NCBI GenBank assembly: GCA_017547525.1
Contig: JAFYPL010000012.1
Location: 1 to 34,786, forward strand
Length of the DNA stretch: 34,786 nt
Origin: Oscillospiraceae bacterium
GTDB lineage: Bacteria > Bacillota > Clostridia > Oscillospirales > Ruminococcaceae
Reading direction: 5' to 3'
Below are positions 1 to 6,831 of the stretch, piece after piece; the stretch's first letter is position 1, and each line of letters starts with the position of its first letter. Made by a program: the position numbers and the translations under genes. The notes under the pieces were generated by a model, which saw only the letters and a list, made by a program, of their open reading frames with translations, was not told the DNA's origin and ran no database searches.

Positions 1-447
1 CCTGAAAGAAAGGTCATTATCAAACGAGGTAAAGAAGCAACAGAATACTTCAAATACTGCGAAGAAGTTGGCTGTGATGTATGGGGATTGCTTTGCAGTA
101 TGAAAGCAATTAGCGGTGAGCCTGTATGTTTATGGCTTCCCCAAAACTACATCAAAGCAGGGACATCTGAATATGTGCAGGGTGTAGAGGTCGCAATGGA
201 CTATGTGGGTGAAGTCCCAGAGGGATTTGATGTTATTGAACTGCCTAAATGCAAATATATTATGTTCCAAGGTGAACCTTTTGAGGAGGAGGACTTTGTC
301 GAGGCAATTCAGCAGGTATGGGATGCAATCAAAAAATATAACCCTGAAAGCATTGGATATTCTTGGGATAATAGCAACCCCCGTATTCAATTAGAGCCTA
401 TCGGCACAAGAGGATATATTGAACTGCATCCAGTAAAAAGCATTTAA
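1..447 (+). CDS. AraC-type regulator, C-terminal effector-binding (GyrI-like) domain, 5' truncated by window
   Basis: The reading frame is open from base 1, so the N-terminal helix-turn-helix part lies outside the window; the first internal ATG at 88 is not the real start. The visible ~148 residues read like the small-molecule binding domain found at the C-terminus of many Firmicutes AraC regulators: a stretch ending in CDVWGLL, then the WLP motif, EVPEGFDVIELP, and a closing beta strand (RGYIELHPV). Such domains sense a hydrophobic or cationic effector and switch the attached DNA-binding domain. The stop is followed by a strong terminator at 469-504, so the gene ends its transcription unit. 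The family assignment rests on resemblance of these motifs; the effector cannot be told. Confidence 0.75.
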   Translation, partial: PERKVIIKRGKEATEYFKYCEEVGCDVWGLLCSMKAISGEPVCLWLPQNYIKAGTSEYVQGVEVAMDYVGEVPEGFDVIELPKCKYIMFQGEPFEEEDFVEAIQQVWDAIKKYNPESIGYSWDNSNPRIQLEPIGTRGYIELHPVKSI

Positions 448-468
448 CAAATCCCAATTTTAAAATAG

Positions 469-504
469 TACAAAAGCCTCCCATGTGAAAGTGAGGCTTT
501 TGTA
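469..504 (+). terminator. Rho-independent terminator of the AraC-type gene
   Basis: A perfect 12-bp stem (TACAAAAGCCTC pairing with GAGGCTTTTGTA) around a 12-nt loop. It begins 22 bases after the stop codon at 447. The T-rich right arm gives the uridine tract on the plus strand. Confidence 0.8.
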
Positions 505-545
505 GTTTATAGCTGTTTACAAAATTCCAATTCCCCAACAAAAAT

Positions 546-576
546 ATCCTCCCCGCTAGAATCTCACGGGGAGGAT
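546..576 (-). terminator. Terminator of the leftward amidohydrolase-like gene
   Basis: A perfect 10-bp GC-rich stem (ATCCTCCCCG / CGGGGAGGAT) with an 11-nt loop. On the minus strand the stem is followed by ATTTTTG. It lies about 50 bases past the stop of the gene at 628-1581. Confidence 0.8.
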
Positions 577-627
577 TTACCGTTTTGTTAGTGACCGGAT
601 AGCTCGGACAGGTTATTTATGTATTCA

Positions 628-1581
628 TTATACTTCTATACCAAAAAACTTTGCAGCATTTTTGTACAGAACTTTTTCTTTGATTTCATCACTGAATGGC
701 CATTCTTCCACTGATTTGATAAGTGATTCCAGTGTTTTGCCTTGACTGTTCCAGTCAGATGAGAAGAAGAATTTATCCTGTATGCGTGGCATCCAGTGCA
801 GGTATGGTTCGTAGCCACTGCCCTGTACTGTAATAAGTGCAGGATTATGTGTTTCCATATTGAGGTACACATTTTTGTGACGGAGTGCCAGGCCGATAAA
901 GTCCAGTGTCCATGGCCAGCCACTTACAGAGGCCAGAATTTTCAGTTCAGGAAAATCGCGTGCTACTTCGTCAATATAGCGTGGGTGACCAATATCATAA
1001 GGCACTGCGGCGGACAGGTTCATACTGGAGTAAATAAACACCGGTACATCCAGTTCCACACATTTAGCGTATATTGGGTAATTATGTTTGTCATTTGCAG
1101 GCAGATGAGTTCTGAAGGCTGTGATATATACACCTTTCATTCCCAGTTCTTTCACTGCGTATTCCACTTCACGCACAGCTTTCATGCCGTCCAGTGGGTT
1201 TACAAAGCAGAAACCACCCAGTCTGTCAGGGTACTGTCTGCATATCCGTGCTGTTTTTTCGTTGTCGTGGCTGTTATGGCAGGTCATACCCCATAGTACA
1301 CCCAGATCATCCATTTCTTTTACAAAGCTGTCCAGAGTAGGAGCATTTTTATGCGCCGCTTCTGTGATAAGCTTCATAAAGGCTTCCCTGCCTTCGTTTT
1401 CCAGTGTGGCATCCATTTCCCGGAAGGTAAGACCTATCTTCTTTTCAATACCACCGTTGAAATTTTCACGGTAGCCACCCCAGGCTTCTTTGAATTCAGG
1501 CAGGCAGAAATGCATTGCTGTTCTGATCAAGTCCTCCTCAAAATCTGGCATGTCAAGACATAAATCAATAACTTTTCTCAT
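628..1581 (-). CDS. Amidohydrolase-2 (ACMSD-like) fold protein lacking the metal-binding histidines
   Basis: A 317-residue protein with the length and order of amidohydrolase family 2 (PF04909; decarboxylases and hydrolases related to ACMSD). The fold landmarks are there: an N-terminal beta strand (VIDLCLD), VPVFIYSS near 179-186, KILASVSGWPW near 214-224, LRHKNVYL near 233, and SSDW at 274-277. The usual metal ligands are not: the N-terminal HxH is C8/D10, the histidine normally in PVxIH is Y184, and the one in the IAHxGxPW motif is V219. Only the late Asp (D276) remains. It may bind no metal, or use another chemistry. ATG at 1581 is preceded by GAAAGGATG; a good promoter lies upstream and the gene stands alone between terminators. 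Family confident; substrate unknown. Confidence 0.8.
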   Translation of the reverse strand: MRKVIDLCLDMPDFEEDLIRTAMHFCLPEFKEAWGGYRENFNGGIEKKIGLTFREMDATLENEGREAFMKLITEAAHKNAPTLDSFVKEMDDLGVLWGMTCHNSHDNEKTARICRQYPDRLGGFCFVNPLDGMKAVREVEYAVKELGMKGVYITAFRTHLPANDKHNYPIYAKCVELDVPVFIYSSMNLSAAVPYDIGHPRYIDEVARDFPELKILASVSGWPWTLDFIGLALRHKNVYLNMETHNPALITVQGSGYEPYLHWMPRIQDKFFFSSDWNSQGKTLESLIKSVEEWPFSDEIKEKVLYKNAAKFFGIEV

Positions 1582-1617
1582 TTTTGCTCATCCTTTCTTC
1601 GGTTGTAATTTATATCC

Positions 1618-1646
1618 ATACTACCACCAAGGTCAATATATTGCAA
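1618..1646 (-). promoter_or_regulatory. Sigma-A promoter of the amidohydrolase-like gene
   Basis: On the minus strand TTGCAA (1641-1646) and TAGTAT (1618-1623) are separated by exactly 17 bases. The start codon is 37 bases further on. Confidence 0.6.
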
Positions 1647-1680
1647 GCATATTTGTCTATTTTTTAACATATATTTACAT

Positions 1681-1705
1681 GAAAAAGCAGGCTGTAAGGC
1701 CTGCT
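1681..1705 (-). terminator. Terminator of the SGNH hydrolase gene
   Basis: AGCAGGC (1686-1692) pairs with GCCTGCT (1699-1705). On the minus strand the stem is followed by TTTTTC. It begins 8 bases after the stop at 1714. Confidence 0.75.
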
Positions 1706-1713
1706 CTCTGTAT

Positions 1714-2847
1714 TTATTTCAATATTTCAGCATTAACAGCCTGTGCCATAGCTTTATAACCTGCGCCACTTGGGTGCAGATGGTCACCGCTGTCATATGC
1801 AGGCAGGAAACGGGTTGGGTCTGCCGGGTCTGCCAGTGCTTTATCAAAATCAACACAACCATCCACCAGGTCTGTTGTACGCAGCCAGTTATTGAATTCA
1901 TTGCGCATTTCTTCACGGAACGGTGCGTATGTACGCCAGCCGCCTATAGGCAATAGTGTACCCACATATACTTTGTACCCAAAGCTGCGTGCCTGTGCGA
2001 TATATTTTTTCATTCCTTCTATCAGCTGTTCAACTGTAGGCAGGTCACTCATTGGGCGGAATGGGTTTACGTCTGTACCTACAGGGTGAATGATATCATT
2101 TATACCCTGCTGAATCAGCACGCAGTCAGCCCCGTCAGTAGGTACTTCATGATGGAAACGTCTGTCACCTTTCAGACCATAAGATTCGTATGTGATACAG
2201 CTGTATTCACGGAGAATTCGGCTGCCGGATGTGGCACGGCGGATAACCGCTGTGTTTTTATAACCTTCTTCTTTGCAACGGAGAGTCAGATAGTCCGGCC
2301 AGTCCTGTGCTGTAATGGAGTCACCGTAACACACCACAGTTCTGTTTGCTTTTTCTGTGTAAACAGATACATTACTGAGGAAGTAGAAATAATGAGTACT
2401 GCGGGAAATATCTATATCAAATTTTTCCGCCTCTGTCTGGTCACCGATTGCATAACTTCCCACAGAAAGAGGGCCTTTTGTAAATACAACTGAACGCATC
2501 TGGGTATAATCTGCCAGATAAAAGCTTACGTTCATAGTATCACCGGCCGCAACAGTAAAATTCACAGGGTCAGAAACCGCATTTTCTCCTGCAGGGATAG
2601 TAACAGCACCGTAGCCGCCAAAAGTAACAGTATGGAAAACACCATTATGCAGTACAGTAGTTTTTTCTATAGTTATTGGTTCTGTGCCACAATAGTTATC
2701 AAAAGTAAGTTTTACTGATGTACCGCCAAACCGTGAGTATACCGGATAGCGCAGCGTAATATTTTTACTGAAAGATTCTGGTCTGTTTTCAGCAATAGAA
2801 ACCGCATTGCCCCATACAGACGCCCAGTGCATATTCTGATTATTCAC
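1714..2847 (-). CDS. SGNH/GDSL-family hydrolase (esterase-like), two-domain
   Basis: A 377-residue protein. Residues ~1-165 form a beta-rich domain, like the jelly-roll domain before SGNH esterases. Residues ~170-377 are the SGNH hydrolase: block I YGDSIT with nucleophile S177, block II glycine near G208 (SGSR), block III GIND at 248-251, and block V DHLH at 355-358 supplying the catalytic Asp and His. All four SGNH blocks are intact, so it should be an active ester hydrolase, plausibly a deacetylase of polysaccharide. No signal peptide is visible, which implies a cytoplasmic substrate or an unusual export route. The start is GTG at 2847, seven bases after a clear AGGAGG; the gene stands alone with its own terminator. 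Exact substrate unknown. Confidence 0.85.
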   Translation of the reverse strand: MNNQNMHWASVWGNAVSIAENRPESFSKNITLRYPVYSRFGGTSVKLTFDNYCGTEPITIEKTTVLHNGVFHTVTFGGYGAVTIPAGENAVSDPVNFTVAAGDTMNVSFYLADYTQMRSVVFTKGPLSVGSYAIGDQTEAEKFDIDISRSTHYFYFLSNVSVYTEKANRTVVCYGDSITAQDWPDYLTLRCKEEGYKNTAVIRRATSGSRILREYSCITYESYGLKGDRRFHHEVPTDGADCVLIQQGINDIIHPVGTDVNPFRPMSDLPTVEQLIEGMKKYIAQARSFGYKVYVGTLLPIGGWRTYAPFREEMRNEFNNWLRTTDLVDGCVDFDKALADPADPTRFLPAYDSGDHLHPSGAGYKAMAQAVNAEILK

Positions 2848-2920
2848 AATAATCCTCCTATATGTTTGTCATATATTTACTATACGATAAACTGATAAAA
2901 ATATCCAGTAATATTTCAAT

Positions 2921-2947
2921 AAAAAAAGGCCATCTTTTCAGATGGCC
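2921..2947 (-). terminator. Terminator of the ZIP transporter gene
   Basis: GGCCATCT (2928-2935) and AGATGGCC (2940-2947) form an 8-bp stem with a TTTC loop. On the minus strand it is followed by seven T. It starts 12 bases past the stop at 2959. Confidence 0.85.
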
Positions 2948-2958
2948 ATTTCTGTAAA

Positions 2959-3798
2959 CTATGCAAAAATTATAAACAGACCTACCAGCATACCGCCTAT
3001 AGCTGAAAAAGCCGGCCGTTTGCTGTGGTACATAAGGATTGCCTGTGGCAGGATTTCACCGAATACCACATACAGCATTGCACCGCTGGCAAAACCAAGG
3101 CTGAGTGCCAGACCCAGAGGGCCGATTTCCCCCAGCATAAAGCCCAGCAGAGCACCGATAATAGTAGGAATACCTGATGATGCTGTAATCAGAACAGCTT
3201 TCCATTTAGGCATACCACCTGCAATAAGCGGCACGGATACTGCCATACCTTCAGGAATGTTGTGCAGACCGATAAGAATAGCCAGTACGATAGCCGCACT
3301 ACCCATCACACCGTCATTACTTGCATACGCCGCACCTATAGTCATACCTTCCGGTACATTATGCAGTGCAATTGCACTGGCCATAACCACACCAGCGACA
3401 AACAGGGCCAGTTTGCTGTCTTTGTTTGTTGTATGAAGTTCCAGATGGTCACTGTGGATAAGTTCTTTCAGGTCATCGGCTGTTTTCGGATGGTTCTCAT
3501 CAATATGAGGTATTTCCGGATTAGTTTTAATATCAATAAGATAGTTTAACCGCCAGATTACCAGAACACCGATAGCGATGGCACCAATAACCACCATAAC
3601 GCCTACTTCTGTTTCTATAGCTTCTGTTACAAGGTCAAAACATACCACACTTATCATAACACCAGCTGCAAAGCTAAGCAAAAGGCTGGCAATACGATCA
3701 GAATCCTTCTGAAGAAAAGCACCTATAATACCACCAAGTCCTGTGCCTACAACACCGGCAATGGCTGTAGTTGCTACCAAAGTTCCAATAACGCCCAT
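2959..3798 (-). CDS. ZIP-family divalent metal transporter (ZupT-like)
   Basis: A 279-residue membrane protein with about eight hydrophobic segments, as usual for bacterial ZIP proteins (PF02535). The two signature helices carry the metal-binding repeats HNVPEG (146-151) and HNIPEG (179-184). The cytoplasmic loop between the third and fourth helices (about 93-128) is histidine-rich (H98, H103, H115, H118, H122), a feature linked in ZIP proteins to metal sensing or chelation. It should take up zinc, iron or manganese into the cytoplasm; the metal cannot be decided from sequence. ATG at 3798 follows GGAGATATATT. A promoter at 3864-3892 and a ~60-nt leader with repeated CGCTA units suggest regulation, possibly by a metal-responsive repressor (inference). 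Confidence 0.88.
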   Translation of the reverse strand: MGVIGTLVATTAIAGVVGTGLGGIIGAFLQKDSDRIASLLLSFAAGVMISVVCFDLVTEAIETEVGVMVVIGAIAIGVLVIWRLNYLIDIKTNPEIPHIDENHPKTADDLKELIHSDHLELHTTNKDSKLALFVAGVVMASAIALHNVPEGMTIGAAYASNDGVMGSAAIVLAILIGLHNIPEGMAVSVPLIAGGMPKWKAVLITASSGIPTIIGALLGFMLGEIGPLGLALSLGFASGAMLYVVFGEILPQAILMYHSKRPAFSAIGGMLVGLFIIFA

Positions 3799-3863
3799 AA
3801 TATATCTCCATTTTAATAATCATCATAAAAGCAGTTACGCTACGCTAACGCTTCTGCATGTAC

Positions 3864-3892
3864 ATGATAACATATTATTAAAAATGTTACAA
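3864..3892 (-). promoter_or_regulatory. Sigma-A promoter of the ZIP transporter gene
   Basis: Minus-strand TTGTAA (3887-3892) and TATCAT (3864-3869) with a 17-base spacer. The leader that follows holds the CGCTA repeats near 3836-3852. Confidence 0.5.
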
Positions 3893-3910
3893 GTGTGACA
3901 GATACACAAA

Positions 3911-3935
3911 AAAACCACCGGTAACCGGTGGTTTT
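3911..3935 (-). terminator. Terminator of the iron alcohol dehydrogenase gene
   Basis: An 11-bp perfect stem (AAAACCACCGG / CCGGTGGTTTT) with a TAA loop. A run on the left and T run on the right make it look bidirectional. It lies about 80 bases past the stop at 4013. Confidence 0.8.
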
Positions 3936-4012
3936 TAATACAATATTTTAAATATGTAACCATTCAGAATCTTATTTTTAAATATTTATTGAATCGCAGT
4001 TCTGACAGGTGG

Positions 4013-5221
4013 TTATATATTCCAATCTGCAATTTTATAATAAAACTGTTCCAGCTCTTCTGCTGTCATAAGTACAGGTACAGGATACAGCGGATTTGAT
4101 TCTTTTTCTGCGTGGGCAGCCATTTCAGATATATCTTCTTTTATGATACCCTGTAATTTTTCAGGAATAGACATATTTCTGTTTAGCTGTCTGATTGCTG
4201 CAATAAATTTTTCAGCGCCATCTTTAATGCTGTCATTTTCACCGCATACACCTGCAACTACACCAAGGTGATGCAGTTTTTTGTACACTTTTTCACCGTA
4301 ACCATCCAGCACATATGGCATAATTACTGCGTTTGCCAGACCATGAGGAATACCGTATTTACCGCCTAATGAATGTGCTATACCGTGAATATAGCCCACG
4401 TAAGATTTTGAAAATGCTTCACCAGCTTTGTATGCGGCCAGAAGCATATTCTGTCTGGCCTCATAATTGTTACCTTCATTATAAGCCGTTTCAATATTTT
4501 CAAACACCAGTTTTATTGCTTCACAGGCCAGTTTTCTTGTCTGTGCAGTAGTAGAGCGGCCTAAATATGCTTCAACTGCATGTGTCAGTGCATCCATACC
4601 TGTTGTGGATGTGAGATGTGGTGGCAGTGAATATGTAAGTGTTGCATCCAGTACTGCGTAGCTTGGTATAAGTGGAAAGCTCATAATGGCATACTTATCA
4701 TGCTTTTCATCGTCAGTAATAACCGCCGCAAGGGTTACTTCACTGCCTGTGCCAGCTGTAGTAGGTACAGCAACCAGAAGAGGAGTTTTCTTCAGTACAC
4801 GGAGTACTCCCTTCATCTGGCCCACAGTTTTACTCGGATATGCTACTCTTGCCCCAACAGCTTTTGCACAGTCCATAGCTGAACCGCCACCTACTGCTAT
4901 TACAACACTGCATCTGCTGTCATTATAAAGTCTGAAAGCTTCCTCTACATTTTTCACTGTAGGATTAGGCTGGGTTTTATCATATATAGTATAGGATATT
5001 TTCTGATTTTCCAGTGCTTTTTCCAGTGAACTGGTAAGATTATTTTTCACAATACCTGCGTCTGTAACTATAAGTACAGAATCCACATTTTCTTTTTTAA
5101 GAACTGGGCCAAGGTCATGACACGAATTTATAATTACTGGCTCCCTGTATGGCAGAACAGGCAGGGCCAGTCTGAATGCTGTCTGAAAAACACGACAGAA
5201 TATAGCTTTTGGTAAAAACAT
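4013..5221 (-). CDS. Iron-containing alcohol dehydrogenase (group III)
   Basis: A 402-residue member of the Fe-ADH family (PF00465), which reduces aldehydes to alcohols or the reverse with NAD(P)H in the cytoplasm. The dinucleotide-binding signature GGGSAMD is at 111-117 and the PTTAGTGSEVT segment at 153-163. The four predicted metal ligands have the same spacing as in FucO-type enzymes: D210 and H214 in GMDALTHAVEAY, H279 and H293 in the IHGIAHSLGGKYGIPHG stretch. All catalytic parts are intact. The first ~20 residues are hydrophobic and basic, slightly longer than in many relatives. ATG at 5221 follows AAGGAG. The gene is monocistronic; the substrate (fermentative aldehyde, lactaldehyde or butanal) is not decidable. 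Confidence 0.9.
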   Translation of the reverse strand: MFLPKAIFCRVFQTAFRLALPVLPYREPVIINSCHDLGPVLKKENVDSVLIVTDAGIVKNNLTSSLEKALENQKISYTIYDKTQPNPTVKNVEEAFRLYNDSRCSVVIAVGGGSAMDCAKAVGARVAYPSKTVGQMKGVLRVLKKTPLLVAVPTTAGTGSEVTLAAVITDDEKHDKYAIMSFPLIPSYAVLDATLTYSLPPHLTSTTGMDALTHAVEAYLGRSTTAQTRKLACEAIKLVFENIETAYNEGNNYEARQNMLLAAYKAGEAFSKSYVGYIHGIAHSLGGKYGIPHGLANAVIMPYVLDGYGEKVYKKLHHLGVVAGVCGENDSIKDGAEKFIAAIRQLNRNMSIPEKLQGIIKEDISEMAAHAEKESNPLYPVPVLMTAEELEQFYYKIADWNI

Positions 5222-5335
5222 AAAATCTCCTTATAATTCACTATGTATTGCAAAAGTTGTCTACATATTAAAGAGTATATAATATAATAAATAAAAAATC
5301 CACCGGAAAACCGATGACTAAAACAAACAAAAAAA

Positions 5336-5357
5336 GACCACCGATTTCTCGGTGGTC
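5336..5357 (-). terminator. Terminator following tRNA-Pro
   Basis: GACCACCGA / TCGGTGGTC, a 9-bp stem with a TTTC loop, followed on the minus strand by TTTTTTTGTTTG. It starts one base beyond the encoded CCA of the tRNA. Confidence 0.85.
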
Positions 5358-5358
5358 A

Positions 5359-5435
5359 TGGTCGGGATGACAGGATTCGAACCTGCGGCATCCTGGTCCC
5401 AAACCAGGCGCTCTACCAAACTGAGCCACATCCCG
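5359..5435 (-). tRNA. tRNA-Pro (UGG anticodon)
   Basis: The minus strand folds into a full cloverleaf: acceptor stem CGGGATG / CATCCCG, D arm with GTGGCTCAG, anticodon arm CCTGG-TTTGGGA-CCAGG giving anticodon TGG, and T arm with GGTTCGAATCC. The discriminator is A and the CCA tail is encoded (5359-5361). A single tRNA gene, with its own terminator. Confidence 0.95.
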
Positions 5436-5517
5436 TTGCGTTCTCTCTCGAGTGCTTAGTTATTATAACTCAAGTATCAGCAAATGTCAACACTTTTTTC
5501 AAAGTTTTTTTATTTTT

Positions 5518-6024
5518 TTATAAACTCGCCATAAATTCGTCAAGTTGCCTTTGATTCTTTATAATCGCCACTTTATTACTGTGCTTTTTGCACATATTTT
5601 CATAGCCTTTTCTCTTCTTTAAAGTACGGCCGTCTTTCAGAATCCATCTGATAAATTCAGAATCAATTTTTTCATTACATCCTTCTGCAATATCCGGACG
5701 CGATTTACCACGATATTTTAACCATCTTTTCATCCGGCGCCAGAAACAGGTGTAACGATTAAAATCAAAAAACAGAATTTTATCTGCAGATTCCAGACGG
5801 TCTGACTGTAATAACGCCTTATAATTTCCGTCTATAATCCAACTGTTATTCTGTTCCATAAATTCTCTGACAATTTCTTTGCTTTCTTCCACAGGGCGTA
5901 CCTGCCAGTCCGGCATCCAGTGTACTGTATCCAGATGCAACACAGGTATATTATATTTTTCACCCAGCATACGGGCTGTTGTAGACTTACCGCTGCCTGT
6001 ATAACCTACGATAGCTATCTTCAT
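5518..6024 (-). CDS. FlaR-like P-loop nucleotide kinase ("topology modulation protein" family)
   Basis: A 168-residue adenylate-kinase-like P-loop protein. The N-terminus MKIAIVGYTGSGKST carries the Walker A motif (GxxGxGKS/T) at residues 7-15, followed by LHLDTVHWMPDW and WIIDGNY, the hallmark of the FlaR / DNA-topology-modulation family; a basic stretch (FWRRMKRWLKYRGKSR) follows. The family binds ATP, but its real substrate is poorly known. The frame is open further upstream, to 6138, but the ATG at 6024 has a near-perfect GGGGAGGT six bases before it and starts exactly at the conserved motif; the extension would run through the divergent promoter and operator, so it is rejected. Divergent from the TetR operon at 6187. 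Confidence 0.82.
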   Translation of the reverse strand: MKIAIVGYTGSGKSTTARMLGEKYNIPVLHLDTVHWMPDWQVRPVEESKEIVREFMEQNNSWIIDGNYKALLQSDRLESADKILFFDFNRYTCFWRRMKRWLKYRGKSRPDIAEGCNEKIDSEFIRWILKDGRTLKKRKGYENMCKKHSNKVAIIKNQRQLDEFMASL

Positions 6025-6102
6025 GCTGTACCTCCCCTGTGTAAAAGCTGGTTTGATTCTATCACAAAACCATTTCAGATTCAACAACATACCTTTTAGC
6101 CG

Positions 6103-6126
6103 CTTATTGACTGCGCAGTCAATAAG
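6103..6126. promoter_or_regulatory. 24-bp perfect palindrome, predicted operator of the TetR gene at 6187
   Basis: CTTATTGACTGC followed by its exact reverse complement. It covers the -35 box and most of the spacer of the promoter at 6107-6135, so bound repressor would block RNA polymerase. TetR dimers commonly bind such palindromes beside their own gene. It also sits in the leader/promoter region of the divergent FlaR-like gene. Confidence 0.75.
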
Positions 6127-6135
6127 TAATATAAT
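6107..6135 (+). promoter_or_regulatory. Strong sigma-A promoter of the TetR / CoA-ligase-like operon
   Basis: TTGACT (6107-6112) and a perfect TATAAT (6130-6135) with a 17-base spacer. The start codon is at 6187 after ATGGAGGC. Confidence 0.8.
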
Positions 6136-6186
6136 CAAATCAAGATACTGTACGCGTGGTTAATACCTGACTTATATGGAGGCATT

Positions 6187-6831
6187 ATGTCACTGAAAAC
6201 TTTTGAAAATCTACCACTGGAAAAACAGGAAATTATACTGTCTGTTGGTATAAAAGAATTCTCCACAAAAAGCTACAATGATGTACGTACCGACAATATC
6301 ATACAGAAATGCGGAATATCCAAAGGAATTTTATTCCATTATTTTGGTTCAAAGAAAAATTTTTATCGTTACTGTCTGGAAAAATCTATGGAAAGGCTTA
6401 CTGAAAAGACCGCATATGTTTCCGATGGGGATTTTTATCATATTCTTTTCGAAAACATCAGTCAGAAAATTGCTGTATGTATGAAATATAACGATGAAAT
6501 GCATATGATAAACATGGCTACCCGTGAATCTTCAGCAGAAGCGATACAGATAAAGGCTGATGTGCTTGGGCGTTATATGTTGTCTGTAAAAGCTGAATCC
6601 GCACTGATGTTGAGACAGGCACGGTCAAAAATAAAATTCAGAAACGATGCTGATAACCGGATTGCAACTGAGAGTGTTTATATATACATAAATGCCGTGC
6701 TGAACAAATATCTCGCCAAATATCAGCAGACCCCGGACCTGTTTTTTGAAAACAGTGAGCAAATAAAAAAGGAAATGAAACAACATCTGGATATAATGCT
6801 TTACGGTGTTATGGATAAGGAGGATACATGA
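6187..6831 (+). CDS. TetR/AcrR-family transcriptional regulator
   Basis: A 214-residue regulator with the TetR DNA-binding domain at about residues 12-60: a first helix (KQEIILSVGIKEFSTKSY), then the helix-turn-helix region TDNIIQKCGISKGILFHYFGSKKNFY. The rest is an all-helical ligand-binding and dimerization domain without recognizable sequence signature. It very likely represses its own two-gene operon through the perfect palindrome at 6103-6126. The last codons overlap the start of the next gene by four bases (ATGA), so the two are translationally coupled and the ligand probably relates to that enzyme's substrate or product (inference). The start codon follows GGAGGC with normal spacing. 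Confidence 0.9.
   Translation: MSLKTFENLPLEKQEIILSVGIKEFSTKSYNDVRTDNIIQKCGISKGILFHYFGSKKNFYRYCLEKSMERLTEKTAYVSDGDFYHILFENISQKIAVCMKYNDEMHMINMATRESSAEAIQIKADVLGRYMLSVKAESALMLRQARSKIKFRNDADNRIATESVYIYINAVLNKYLAKYQQTPDLFFENSEQIKKEMKQHLDIMLYGVMDKEDT

Noticed and set aside
796-1296. Plus-strand frame of 166 codons
   Set aside because: Antisense to the amidohydrolase-like gene, with shadow-type composition.
6025-6138. N-terminal extension of the FlaR-like protein
   Set aside because: It would run through the divergent promoter and operator; the ATG at 6024 has an excellent ribosome site and starts at the conserved motif.
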